A stretch of 64,000 bases of DNA, from positions 43,452,446 to 43,516,445 of the forward strand of contig JAKTNV010000001.1 in assembly GCA_022747635.1 (NCBI GenBank), given 5' to 3'. A program made the translations under genes and the position numbers. The DNA comes from Hetaerina americana. Its lineage: Eukaryota; Arthropoda; Insecta; Odonata; Calopterygidae. Below, piece by piece: positions 9,931 to 22,323 of the stretch (position 1 is its first letter; each line of letters opens with the position of its first letter). A model generated the notes under the pieces. That model did no database searches, was not told where the DNA came from, and saw only the letters and a program-made list of their open reading frames with translations.

Positions 9931-12021
9931 TATATAATTTTATAATATAATTTTAGTAATTAATAGAATATAATTTTCTGGGCTCGCTGCTGTTCAAGGA
10001 GCCCGGTTATTTATTGATACATTACCAGAAACTGATGGATTTATTGTCCAATAAATTCATCAAGATGATTAAGAAATGTAAAATGTACTTTCCGACATAC
10101 TTTGATCTGATACCTTTTTATTATTGTATTACTCTCTATGCAGCGTTATTTTAGATCAGGGTAAATCAGACCTATTATAGCCTCAATTCATCCTATTATG
10201 AACTCTGCACAAATCCATTTCTATCATTTTTGTATCATTGTTGTTTGGTTTTTGACGGCTTTGTTCAAATGAAAGCTTTGCTGAAAGATTAAAGTAGGTA
10301 GTACAGAAAAAAGCTTTCAAATTCTTTATACCTTAATTAATGAGGTATTTAATGAAGCAAGGACACCTTGAATATAAGGACATCTCCCGGTGGCGTCAAA
10401 ACAAATCCCACTCCATCCAGACTCAAAATCCCTATCATTTCCATGAATTGGTAAAAACATGGAAAATTGCATTCAATCATTAGTCTGAATAATGAATAAA
10501 TATATATAATGAAAAATTATTTTCCATAAAAGTCGATAAATGATTATAATTTAATACTGTGTAGTAATTTATGTTGATAGTTAATTTATTAGTCTAATTA
10601 ATGTATTGTAAAAATCTCCTAGTTAACCGAAGATTTGTAATCTGTTCTAAGTCTGCGTTCTTACATCAACGATCTACAAGTATATCAAAAACCTCAGGGT
10701 TGTACTGTGAAAAATATCGACTTGGGCGTTTTGTCACCTCTGGAAAGATAAATAATAGGTTCTTCGAATTTTTTGAAGATAAGTAAGAAAACACAGCGCG
10801 TTATTAAAATTAAACAACGATCGTAACATAGAAAACTTGAAGGGATAGGAAACTGAAACAAATCTCTCAGGAAGTTTCGCCTCCAGGCAGTAATAGCCTG
10901 CGCGTTTTATTATCTTTCTCACACAATTATGAACCCAAGATACATTTATTTAAAGACTCCGATGTTGCATTAAAAGAAGTGATAAATTTTCAGATTTCTT
11001 AAACCTCCTCTGAGAAATAAATCGCTCCTTACGAGCTCCCATTTACGATGAGATTTTATTCCCTTCGCGCTTATTCGCCACCTTCCGCCTCCTCAGAAGA
11101 CCTACTTCCGCACGGCATTCCCTGAATATTGTCCGCTCATACGCCCTTTCTTTCGTTTCATTATTTGTCGTCATCAACCCATCTCTCGTTCTCCCCTCCC
11201 CGCTTCCACCCCCCTCTATTCTGCTCCTCTTCCCGAAAACTTCCCTCTCGTTCCTCCCTCTCAGTCTGCCACCCTTAACCGCTCACCTTAAAGGAAACTC
11301 CATTCATTCATTTTATAATTCTTTGCACAAAGAGACTACAGGCTGTTCCCACTTGGAGTGGAAAGTCTTCCGGCTGCCAGTCGCCTGCGGTGCTCACTGA
11401 AATCCGACAAGTGGTCGTTGTCGTTAACAAGGAAGATGCAAACGTTTGAGGCAAAACGTGTCCTCAAAATTTTAGTAGATTCCGTTTTATTTCCGTCTTA
11501 AATAAGTTCGTGGGACGGGCCTGGAGTATCATTTATCAGAGCTTGACGTTTGGAAACTTTGTCTCGGTCATCCGTAAAATTTCCGCTCGGCGATCAAAAG
11601 CCGAATTTCAAAAGCTCTCCCTTACAAATATTTACGAGTGAAACTAAACTTCTTGACTTATTTTTCAAGAATTTACTCTAAAGCTAAATTTAAAACGAAA
11701 ATCGGAATATTTTAGCATGTCCATGCATCGTATAGGTTTTCTAAAAAAAAGTACAAAATATGAAGGTAGGGCGTTGGTATAATATATTATTGATGCCGAG
11801 ATAAACAATTTTTTTCGGAAGCAGTGTATGAAAATAGGAATTTTTCATGTGTATTATACTTACAGTTTTTCCGCAATCCTTTAATATTAAATCTATTCCA
11901 ATTGGTATTGATGTTTTTAATCATTGAAAAATTCACGCGAAATTTCGTAGTGTGGGTAGCACAGGAATTGTTAAGTCACGTTTTATTTTGCGAATTCAAT
12001 GCGCAAAAAACCATTATAATT
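9931..12021. other. No recognisable gene
   Basis: AT-rich DNA with a pyrimidine-richer patch at 11090-11300. No domain, RNA gene or repeat that I can name. Confidence 0.5.
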
Positions 12022-12802
12022 CTTTGAAGTTAAGCGATACATTTTCACTGATGGATAGAAAATATTCCAGCTCGACGACCCAAGGGTTAAAAAAACTAGG
12101 GAGGTAGACTGACGGCACGAAAAACAAATTCCACTCACAAATGCGACGAGAAAATTTGTAATTTAGAAGCTCGCTCGTTGGAATTTGTTCCTTTAATTGT
12201 GGCAATAAATCTACCAATCATTCCCCGAATCGATGGCAATCCAACCATGACCACACTACGAATACGGGTATTTATGTAGTACCATGGCTGATTCCCCATT
12301 TCCTCAGAATAACACGGATACACTAATTTAAGTAGCACATAAATGGTACCATTAGATGGTAATAGTGCATATTGTTTGGGAACAAAACCACCAAAATTAA
12401 ATCTCTTGCTGAATGTACAAATACCAAGTGAAAATTATACCAATGTCTCCTTTAGTGTTCTTTTAATGTCTTGAGTTAGACGGTGGTCCCAATTCTTGGA
12501 TGAATTATATCAAACATTGGAATTTTTTCAAGTACGAGTGTCTCCTATGCATCATTAGGCATACTTCCTACTACCCAGTGAACATTCATTTTTAAATTTA
12601 GTATGTTGCATCTGGGGCCAATGGTTATTCTTTCCACGATCAATAGAATGTGTCGTTATGACTTGAAATGTAAACAGAAGGATTATAGGAAAATATGAAT
12701 TTCATTCCTTGTTGGGGATTAAATGTGTGAAGTCCGTTATTATACTTTGAAGTTAAACGATAAATTTTCTCTGATGGATAGCAAATCTTCTGGCTCGACG
12801 AC
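12022..12802 (+). repeat. Pair of diverged 58-bp direct repeats
   Basis: 12022-12079 and 12745-12802 are the same 58 bases in the same orientation with 7 mismatches, both running from CTTTGAAGTTAA to GCTCGACGAC. A further related pair, built on AACAGAAGGATT...ATATGAATTT, lies at about 12671 and 12834. This suggests an old tandem or dispersed repeat of unknown type. Confidence 0.6.
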
Positions 12803-15800
12803 GACGCCATAATTTAGACGTGACCTATACTGAGAACAGAAGGATTGAAGGATTGTAGAAGAATAAATATGAATTTGATTTGATTCATCACATTTAAAAC
12901 AACCATGCAGTCGTTATACATAAGACACAGAAATTCAATTTGTGGATGCAATTAGATTTGGAATCCACTCTAAATTCGCTGTCAGAAAGCCTTCCCTCTT
13001 AAATATCGACTGCTGCCAAGTGAAGGCAAGTGTTCTTTGTTCCAAGTACCTTGGCGAACAAGGAATATGGAAAGGAAAGGCATGAATGACCCCATGCTCT
13101 CTCACCTTGCCACGCTATCGAAAAGTCTACCTGCAAGCCTTCCGGAGAAAATGTTATCACATCTCAAAAACACATTTGTTGGTGTGTCTTCAAGTGTGGA
13201 GGTGAAGGGCCCGAACACGTAAACTCACGACTGCGTAGGGAGCTGGAGAAAGAGAGTCCTTTTTGAGTTGATTCAAAGAAACTGGGGAAATATTGATCAT
13301 TGCATCGTTGCTGTGTCGCCACACACATTCCCATCGTGGCCAAGACACAACTCTGCGCTTGTTAAGACGAATTAGTCTTTACAAGCGCTCTTACTGAAAT
13401 CACGCCGCTGCGAACTTCCCCGTGGCCTGCGTGCACGGCGAAGGAAATAATTTTCAAATGGCAGAAAATCCCTCCCGCGCACCCGCGGCATCCACGGAGA
13501 CCTCTGGTCGATCTCCGCCTGGAGCGACTCTCTCCCTACCCTCCAACTCCACCGTCCCTTCTCCCCCTCCGCCGTCGGCGGCAGACGCCTCCGCCCGGCC
13601 GCTTCTCCCCGACTCAATCTCCCACACCAACTCTCTGTCCCACCCCTCCACTCCCCACATCACCCCCCTCCCATACTACTCCGTGCACAGGGGTGTGAAT
13701 GAATTCCATTCTCTTGCCTATCCCAGGGGCAGCGAGGTGTGTGGAGCTGGGCAGCCGCAGAGGCCCGTGAAAGACGAAAATAATTACGCGCTCGCTTAGA
13801 TACGTCGAGGGTCCCAAAAGACGCGACTTAAACCCACGCGGATGCGCCCCATTATTATTGCGCCATTGTTCTCACGGGCCGCTCTGTGGGCAGCGGGAAG
13901 GGAGGGATGGAGGAAGGGAAGGGAGAGGGGTTGGTGGTTGTGGAGTAGCTCCTCCCGAATGCATTGTTCCAAGCTCCAGGGCTCTGTATCTGAAGGGACT
14001 GTTTCATCGCAAAAAAGGCATAATAGGAAGCTGTTAAAGTGTTCCGAGGTATCCTTTTACCCCACTCCCGCTGCCACCGAGTCCTGTCGCAGGTATTTTC
14101 TTTTCAAACCACATAGAATAATGTTTCTCTGAGGAGTAAATACATTTCCACGTTTTACCCGAGCAAAGCTTAAAACTGTAGAGGTAATAGCTGATTGTCT
14201 CATCGCCTCAGAGACCCAATTCGAAGCATAATTATTCATTCCCGTTACTACCGTCTTAATTCGTGATTGGGGAAAATTTTTAAAAATTCATTCCACAGAG
14301 TTTTGAATAAAAATTACTAGCAATTATTGGATATCAATGGAATTTTAATTTGGGTGAATACCTTAATTACTTTTTTCATTAATAGTTCCAGGTTCTACTT
14401 CTGATCCCACCTGCTGGCTCCGGTAATTCTTACTTGTTGACCATAGTTAAGGTGACCCCAAAATTTTGTCTCAGATTTATGTTAACATATGTATTGCCAT
14501 ATGTGACATGGGAATGACAAAAATCATCTTTTAATTTTGCGATCAACTCAAAAGAGTTAATTGAAATATTTTAGAAAACCACATGCTTCAATATATTTGA
14601 AGCAATTTACAGCGATAGCGTAAAATTTAAAGCATATAAATCAGTCAAATGATAACAATAATAATCCGGGTAACTGATTTTCTTAGGAATTAAGGAAACA
14701 GCAACACTGTAAAACGTGTACGAAGACATGTCAGGACAGAGGTGGAGGTTGAATGAATACGTAAAAAGAAAACTGGGTGCTTTTAACTACCTCAGACTCA
14801 GAAAGGTCAAAAGATATTTCTGTTGCATGAAGAAAAGTCTTAATGGAGAGGATTTTTAGCGTGCCCATTGGTAGAGACAAAGTTTGAGCTATTCTTAGAT
14901 TTCACTCCAAGGATTTAACGATTCAGGAAAAAAACCGTAGGAGCATTTCCTTGCAAAATGCGCAAGAGCTTCTTCATACTCATGAATCTAACCGATTCCC
15001 TCATTTCTGGTGAAAAATTGAGGGTATTGTTTTCAAGTACCATACTCAAATAAGCTCCTTTAGACGAATTAAATACGAAGATTTTCAAAGCACGGGTAAG
15101 GCTCAAAAATACTTCAAGTAACTTGGTTAAGACTGTTCGGTAAGGGCGCCGTACGAAGACTTACGCCAATTTTGTGATGTTCCGAGAATACGATCCAGAG
15201 CTTTTGAGTTTTCCCCATAACACTGAGAAAACACGTCGAATATTTATGAAATGTCATGGTGGAGACCCAGGGTATTTAGCCGCCATCAATGACAAGTTTT
15301 GTCAAGTGTAAAACAATTAAATGTATAATAATCTTAACTGATGAAGAGCGATGACCTTTTCCTTCGTGATCTATTCCTACTTAGGAGATCTGATGTTAAG
15401 CGAAAAATTTCTCCTCACAGGATAATATTACAAAATTTATATATACTTTATGCGGAATCCAAATTTACCTACGTGTAAGCGAGTCGAGAGAAACAATTCC
15501 TAAAGTTTAGTTACCCTGCATCCCAGGATTATAATTTATCTGATCTCAATTTTTCTGTAGCAACTTGAATCACACGTCATTTTTACAGCTAGGACAAAAA
15601 GGAACAAATGGCTTAATGATGTCTAAACTAAATCTAAGATTCCTTACTTTGAAGTCTATACCATTCCACGTCATTTGATCGATCGTGGATGAATTAATTT
15701 TGCATTGCCCCAACAACAGATATTTCGAAATTAATTTCAAAGAGTATTTTCTTAATCTTCCAGACTGTGAAACAAAAATACCGGCCATGCTTTGAGAAAG

Positions 15801-16480
15801 AATTGGTGAAAGGCCCGAGTGCAAAGCGGATGAACCTCACACATTTACTTAATGTTTTTCTTCTCCTCTTCGCCGACTTTCGGGCAATTTGTAGTAATTC
15901 TTACGATTTCATTTTTTTGTTGTTCCATAAATATTCAAAGCAACATTCATCCAACCTTTTGATAACATATTATATTTATAGCCCGCAATGCCGCTGAGAG
16001 AGTAAAAACATCACTCTTTTTCATGAAGATGACCCTCGATATCTTCTTTTTCCAGCCAACTATTCATACTATTTTTTCGGTCTCTTATTATTCAAATTAT
16101 TGTATAAAACTAATGCAAAACCAAGGTTGATGGGTACAAAGTGACATAAAAATTCACTGAGTGATTACCTTCCGTAAAAATGAATATGGCACAGCGTTTA
16201 GAAAAAATAAATAATAACTATCTGTACGCCAATTTTAGCCGACAAAGACTTCACCGAATGCTAGAATAACACGTGGACTATATTTTTAAGGCGTTATTTT
16301 TTTAAAAGTTATTTAGATTTTCGATTTTCTGATTACTTAAACTATAGGAGATCACAATCGTTTTATAAACCCATCTTGATGATGACACGCGAGAGATTCC
16401 ATATCAGTTAAGGTCAAATGTCGTTCCTAATTTGAATTAGAGTAGCGGAGTACGAGAGCACGACCTCCGTTCCTTTCATT
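12803..16480. other. No recognisable gene; contains a CpG-rich block at 13370-13990
   Basis: The 13370-13990 block is GC- and CpG-rich against an AT-rich background and opens several overlapping ORFs on both strands, none with a domain. It could be a promoter-associated or degraded repeat region. The remainder shows nothing I can name. Confidence 0.4.
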
Positions 16481-16679
16481 CATTCACTCTTACAATATAC
16501 TACATTCGTCGACTGGCTCCCATAAGGGACGATATTCGCAACAGCTGGAGCAACTTAAACAATCTAATGGCATCACCAACTTTTTGAAATTCGAGTATGG
16601 GTCGAGTCAAGAGTCCGGGGTTCGTGTGAGGTGTAAGAGGGGACGTGGGCGAAGCGGGCACACCAAGTCTTCTGAAGGG

Positions 16680-17750
16680 GAAAGGGTCCTCCACTCTGCG
16701 GGGAGGAGGATTAAGGGATGGGTTCAGAGATAGGGAAAGAATGGGAATAAACGACTAGGGATTGGAAGAAAAGGAGATTGAGTGGGAGGCAGAGAAGGGT
16801 GAGGTAGTGTGAGGAGTGCGAGAGTGGGAGGAGACTGTAGAGGCAGGGAGAGAGAGTGTGGGAGTGAGCAAGGTGGCAAGGTTGGGGAACAGAGCTAGGC
16901 CATCGAATCGATATTAGCACCACTCTCTGCGCTCCTGCTACCTGCGCTATAAGACGCCTCACCATAACACCCTCCATCTTCCTCCGTACGCCTCCTTCCA
17001 CTGGATTCCTCCTCTACATCTCCCTTCCACTCCAATTCACTCCTACATCTTACGCTTGCCCTTTCTCAAGAGTTTATTGCATTCACGTCTCCCGTGCGTT
17101 CTTCCTCCTAAAATCTCTCTGTTTGTCCTACTCTCTTCCTCACATAACACTCCTCTCAGTCTTCCAAAACATCCACCTTCGTTCCTCCTTTCCATCACGG
17201 CACTACTCCTCTCCCTCCTCACTCCTTTGAAACTGGCCCCTTTCCTTCACCTCCCTTAATCCCCCTCGTCCAATCTTTCCTCTAGTTTTCCCCACCAAAT
17301 TTCCTTTCCATTCCCCTCCTCCGACCGCCTTCAATCCCCAGCGCCTACTCTTCCTCCCTCGATTCATTTTTAGATTCCGACTCTTTAGATATCCTCCCTC
17401 ACCAACCCACCTCCTCGTTCCACCTTTATTCCATTTTAACGTCCCGTCCTCCCCCCGTTTGCCTCCTTTTTCCCATTTCCGCCTCTTAGGCTCCTTTATG
17501 TGCACGCACTCTCCGTATTATTTTTTTTCCTGTTCCATCCCTCTCCGTATATCCTTTCCTCACGACGACCTCTTTTATTTTCCAAATTCACTCACTTCCT
17601 CCCTCTCTCTCTCTCTTCTTTTGAGAACCTCTCCTCTCACGATTCGTGCTCCCACACAATTTGCACTATTTACCCTCGTTAAGGTTTTGTTTTCTCGTCT
17701 CGCAATTCGCATTCGCTCTATGCCTCTGTCTCTCTCTCTCTGTTTCCATT
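16680..17750. other. Purine tract switching to long pyrimidine tract
   Basis: On the plus strand 16680-16895 is strongly G/A-rich, and from about 16960 to 17640 it is strongly C/T-rich, ending in CTCTCTCT runs. Long ORFs on both strands (rich in Ser, Leu, Pro or Arg, Gly, Glu) follow from this bias and have no recognisable domain. Confidence 0.6.
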
Positions 17751-18144
17751 CGAAAGAATTGCGTCACTGGATGGGGAGGAAACATCAGTGGATCGAGCAG
17801 TTTGTCTTAAATCAACGCGATACACTGGAATTTGAATGCACTGGAATTCGCATTTGGATCGGTTTAGGTATGAGGGGCAATTAATTATTCATTACGAAAA
17901 CGCTGCGTTTGAAATCTGTACGCTTGCCTGATTGCCCCTCCTATGAATTCCATAACGAAATTTCCTCAATTTCTCTTTGGCACGCTTTACGATAAATCGC
18001 GTATTTTTAATAGCTAATTGTTATGGAGAGAGCATTTCGCTGCGGTGAAAGTCGTCTAAAACATTTCGCATCCCGATATGAATATTTTGTCTTTTTTTCA
18101 CTTATATTTATGTATTTAAAGTGCGTAGACAGCTTGAGTCATTT

Positions 18145-18440
18145 GATGGTTTGCGCTACATAGTAAGAAGTGAAGTCAACTAATAAACGTTTTCCGTTAA
18201 ATACCCCCGTTATAATAATACCACAGATGCTCCAACTCTCTGAATTCTGCTGTAATTTCCGCTTGACAGGACAAAGTAACGGATGAAAGGGGCATTAGGA
18301 ATGCGTGCATATAAATATTGACAGTAGAACTTTAATTTTTTCTCAAAGATAATATTGCATCAAAATAAAAATGTGAAAATAAAAGATGGTTTGTCCTACA
18401 TAGCAAGAAGTGAAGCCGACCCGTAAACTTCCTTTTAAAT
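18145..18440 (+). repeat. Pair of direct repeats exactly 240 bp apart
   Basis: 18145-18180 and 18385-18420 both read GATGGTTTG...CTACATAG...AAGAAGTGAAG with 5 differences in 36 bases. Weaker similarity continues for about 20 more bases (AATAAACGTTTTCC against CGTAAACTTCC). Confidence 0.6.
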
Positions 18441-18734
18441 AATATTTGTCTTTAGTAGTAATCTTTATTTTATATATTATGAGTATCTGCAAGGTACACA
18501 TTTATGTTGCTTTTTTTCTCATCATGTGTATATTATCATAATTATACTCAAACTCATAGCAATCTTGGATGTGTGGAGTGGCCAGGAATGAGGGAAGAAG
18601 TGACTCCTAGGCGTAGATGAACCGATCAATTATTTATCACGAATCAAGCAACTGTCGCATACTTCTTCATTAACTTCAAAATTTTTCTTGCCAATTACCA
18701 TTATGTAATATTCAGCCTAATTTCTATGCATGTC

Positions 18735-19629
18735 CAGGGTGCGTTCCGAAAGTAATGCAATTTCCCGCGCCGCCCTTATTAGTTGAAATGAAATCAAACC
18801 ACTTGGAATAGATGGAGAAACGCTAAGTTTTAACGCAAAACTAATCTCAGTGCTTTTAAAGCTATAAAAGCAGCAGAACGTCAGTTATTGTAAGCCTCTG
18901 CTTGCCAAACCTGCCACGAAAATGACCAAAAGACTAACCGAGCGGAAAGTTCATATGAACTTTTGCAACTTATCGAAAAGTAACCTGATTATTTGGACAA
19001 CGTGATCACTGGTGATGAACCCTGGGTTTTGGAATACGAGCCAGAAATAAAACGCCAAAGCTCTGAGTGGCTCACCGACCAGTCCCTCAGGCTCAAAAAG
19101 GCAAGAACGAGCAAATCAAAAGTAAAACCTATGCTCCTCGTCTTCTTCGCCAGTAAAGGAGTGGTCCATAAGGAGTTTGTTCCTCAAGGACAGACAGCTA
19201 ACGCGGCCTACTAGGTGGATGTACTGGAAAGACTCCGAAAAAAGGTCATCAGGACGAGAAAAGACATCTCCGCTACCTGGCAACTCCATAACGACAACGC
19301 GCCTTGCCACAACGCACTGCAAGTCCGCGAGCTCCTGGCCAAACACCAGGTGCCCTATAGTCCTGACGTCGCCCCAGCAGACTTCTTTTGGTTCCCTCGG
19401 ATTAAGGAAGCACTGAAAGGAACCTGTTTTTCGTCCATAGGAGAGATATAAACAGCCGTGACGAAGACCTTGCAAGTGGTCGCCAAAGACACCTTCCAGG
19501 GCGCGTAACGGTCATGGCAGAGCCGCTGGAAAAAATATGTTGATGCCCAAGGACAGTACTTTGAAGAATTTTAAGTGTTTGTGCAAATCTGATCAAAAAA
19601 TAATTCCATAACTTTTAGGACGCATCCTG
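18735..19629 (+). mobile_element. Mariner element 2, N-terminal half deleted
   Basis: An 895-bp element with 29-bp diverged inverted repeats: CAGGGTGCGTTCC at the left, and the same motif with about 8 mismatches inverted at the right end. TA follows the right end at 19630; the left flank is TC, so the duplication has decayed. The inverted-repeat divergence and several stops make it one of the older mariners here. Confidence 0.75.
18922..19574 (+). pseudogene. Mariner transposase lacking the DNA-binding half
   Basis: After a few residues from ATG 18922 (MTKRLTERK) the DNA-binding region is missing, and the sequence jumps to the catalytic part in another frame (DNVITGDEPWVLEYEPEIKR, 18999-19058). 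The first Asp lies in TGDE. The block LLVFFASKGVVHKEFVPQGQ follows, then an in-frame TAG at 19213. The second Asp is in LHNDNAPCHNALQ, and the third region is PYSPDVAPADFFWFP, as in mariner DD34D enzymes. Two more stops precede the C-terminal WKKYVDAQGQYFEEF. All three catalytic Asp positions remain, but the helix-turn-helix domains are lost, the reverse of the other deleted mariners in this window. Confidence 0.8.
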
Positions 19630-21361
19630 TATTATCCATCTATTACCCATCACCCATAGGTATTCATTTAATCTTGTTTGAATTGTACCCTTTTCTCGCC
19701 CTTTCCCTTCTCTCACCCGTGTTTCTCTCTTTACTCATTTTTTTAATTTTAAGCTTTTAACTGCTTTCACATTCTTATTTCATACTTATTCTCTAATTCT
19801 AATCAATTAAATCATCTAAGCGTAAATGACTGCGCCGTATCGGACACTATCGGCGCTGAGGTTGATCGGACATTAACACAAACCAGCTATTTGACTTTAG
19901 CCATTTAGGCAGAAAAACATTTATCATCTTATGGCTGAACTCTTGTTGGTATTTCTAAATAGGTTGTATTTGGCAATTAGAGGATCTGTTCTCTGGGTTT
20001 TCTAGTGAATATTATCGTACACCATTATAACCCTCACAGTCGACAACGAGCAAGCCCAAAACTGAAATTTATGATGATTTAAAGGGGCAACATTTTTTGG
20101 GCATTGATAAGGTCAGGACAAGACGAATTGGCAAAATTTTGAGGGTATTAAAATATATTTTTCACGCAACAGACAAATGGGACAGGTCGTAGATCATTCC
20201 TTCTGATTCAATCCCTACAATCAAAGACACAGGTTTTGCGGTACTTTGTTCTGATATTAGATCAAAAATACTCTTGCATTTAATTTGAAACGCTGAGACA
20301 ACAAGCAAAAAAAGGAAATGGGTAATTGGAAAAAATTAATTTAATGCATAATTTAAGTACAGGTGGATGACTCCAAATTCATGACATTATATCACCAATT
20401 GTTTCCTATTAAAATAATGATTTCCTACGTGACGGATCGGATCCGTCATTATTTATGCTCATAAAAAGTAAATCCGTGTTACAGAATGTACTGGTGATGA
20501 TCTAATGGTAGATGATTAAGTTCGGCTGACACTTTGCGCTAAGTTTCAGAGGAAAGTGTCTGATGAAATTCAACTGTGAGAGATGCAACATTCTGGAAGC
20601 TCACCGTATCCTTAAAATTCAGCGCTACGCACTTTCTTTCGGAATTTATTTGCATACACGACCAGTTTTCCCCGCGATAGATCTCAATCGCGGGGATACT
20701 CGGGAAACCTATGACAGGCAGTGAGTTATATGCCCTTATCGGGGTTGGAGGGATAATGAATTTCTTTCCTCCACTTGGAGTTTGCCACAGTGCGAGAAGC
20801 TTTATCTCCTACTATATTTCGCTCTTTTGCCTCTGTTTCACTAACTTTACCCCTTTATCTATTTGCTGCACATTCTCAACGGAAACCAAAATTTTAGTCC
20901 CAATCTAAAGCGAAAGTAATTTCTCAATCACGACTCTCCCTTCTGTAATTGCGCTTGCGTGGGAAGGATTTACATTATCTGTAAATTCTACAGATGTAGC
21001 TAAGGTGTACTGGCTAAGGTACGTCGGCGGCGGAGTGCCTTTTCTTAGCTAGCATTCGTCGGCATGATCCGTTACTGTGTTTTCAGAGCGGCACTCTATA
21101 ATACCGCGAACATGCTAAAGATAACCATCCTTGGAAAAATGAAAAAAATAACTAGGGTAACTTAAGTTAGAAACCATCTTGTGCAAAAACTGACTGAATT
21201 TTCTATCTATGCTCCCAATAAAATAGGACTCCTAAATTTGTTTACAAGCTGAAGAAAAATGTTAGGGTTCCAAAAATATGTTGATAAGCCACAACCATCC
21301 GAATAAATGAAAGAAATAGTCTCCAAAAGGGACAGACGTACGCACTCTTGCCTCGTACATA
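19630..21361. other. No recognisable gene; one strong hairpin
   Basis: CCCCGCGAT at 20670-20678 pairs perfectly with ATCGCGGGG at 20687-20695 across an 8-base loop. No U-run follows, and nothing coding surrounds it. The rest is unremarkable AT-rich DNA. Confidence 0.4.
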
Positions 21362-22261
21362 CAGGGTTCGTCCGGAAAATAAGCGTACTGAGCTCAGGAA
21401 AAAAAATTTATTACACTTTTACATATCTTAAGCTAATATTCCTCAAAATAGGACCCTTGTGAGTCGATACACTTGTTCCAGCGGCGTTCCCATTCCTGGA
21501 ACGCTCCCGCGAAGGCATCATCTCGGGAACCTCTCGAAGACACGTCGTCACGGCCTCTTTGACGCCGTCCAAAGTCCCGTATCGCTAAAAAATTTCGCTT
21601 TATTATCGCTAAAACGTTCTCTAAAAAATGTGGATCATTTTTGCAGTGATCCGCAAGTTGTGTCGCGATTTCCAAACGATTGAGTCTTTGATCATCACTG
21701 AGCACTTTCGGCACCAACTTTGCACAAATTTTTCGCATCTGTAATTGGTGCCTAATAATCTCGTGCACTATTGTTTTTGGCACATTACACTGCTCTGCTA
21801 TCATCCGAACACTAAGACGACGATCAGAGTTCAGTACATCGCGAACTTTTCGCACATTTTCGTCGGTGAGTGTCGTTGATGGGTGTCCAGGCCGTGGTTC
21901 GTTGTCGACCTCTTCTCTGCCCTCCACGAACATCTTGTGCCACCGAAAGATCATGTTTCTGGACATGGCTGACTCCCCGTAAGCCTGGTTAATTATACCG
22001 ACAGTTTCGGTAGACGATTTCCCAAGCTTTACCGCAAATTTGATTGAATAACGCTGCTTCGGCATCGCGTTCCGTGACGTGGGTCGAGCGTGGAGGTTCG
22101 CGTTAACAGAGCTCCTCACTACACCACAGATCAGAGCCGACTGCCTTTTTCAGCGTCGCTGGCCAACATACCCCCCTCCAATCGCAGCCCGTCAGAGCGG
22201 TGCTGGACGCGCCTGGAGCGGCGGGAAAAAATCAGTACACTTATTTTCCGGACGAACCCTG
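21362..22261 (-). mobile_element. Mariner element 3, non-autonomous, well preserved ends
   Basis: A 900-bp element with 30-bp terminal inverted repeats differing at one position (outer end CAGGGTTCGTCCGGAAAATA) and an exact TA duplication at 21360-21361 and 22262-22263. Removing it would leave ...CGTACATATGTATAAAAC..., so it apparently inserted into the 5' part of the Helitron that continues at 22264. It belongs to the same broad group as element 1 (both ends begin CAGGGTTCGT). Clean ends suggest a fairly recent move. Confidence 0.9.
21433..22065 (-). CDS. Truncated mariner transposase, DNA-binding domains only
   Basis: An open frame of 210 residues from the likely start MPKQRYSIKFAVKLGKS; an upstream in-frame ATG at 22119 would add 18 residues with no family similarity. 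Residues 1-50 form the first helix-turn-helix, ending MIFRWHKMFVEGREEVD. A GRPR-like linker (PRPGHPSTT) follows, then a second helix-turn-helix (VRMIAEQCNVPKTIVHEIIR) and CAKLVPKVLSDDQR. The frame then hits a deletion: the whole D,D34D catalytic region is missing. After the junction the frame is shifted, since the older frame reads GTLDGVKEAVTTCLREVPEM, and a second indel restores the true C-terminus (FQEWERRWNKCIDSQGSYFE). TTTTAGCGATA occurs on both sides of the junction. If expressed, the product could bind ends but not cut. Confidence 0.75.
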   Translation of the reverse strand: MPKQRYSIKFAVKLGKSSTETVGIINQAYGESAMSRNMIFRWHKMFVEGREEVDNEPRPGHPSTTLTDENVRKVRDVLNSDRRLSVRMIAEQCNVPKTIVHEIIRHQLQMRKICAKLVPKVLSDDQRLNRLEIATQLADHCKNDPHFLENVLAIIKRNFLAIRDFGRRQRGRDDVSSRGSRDDAFAGAFQEWERRWNKCIDSQGSYFEEY

Positions 22262-22323
22262 TATGTATAAAACAAAGTCACAAATTACACCATTTATAAC
22301 TCGAGAACGGCTGAACCGATTTT

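Noticed and set aside
13422..13799. 125-codon ORF and overlapping ORFs on the other strand
   Set aside because: GC-rich block opens frames on both strands; Pro/Ser low complexity, no recognisable motif.
17203..17884. Long ORFs on both strands
   Set aside because: Explained by strand-biased pyrimidine/purine composition.
20670..20695. Rho-independent terminator
   Set aside because: A strong hairpin but no following T-run, and the window is eukaryotic.
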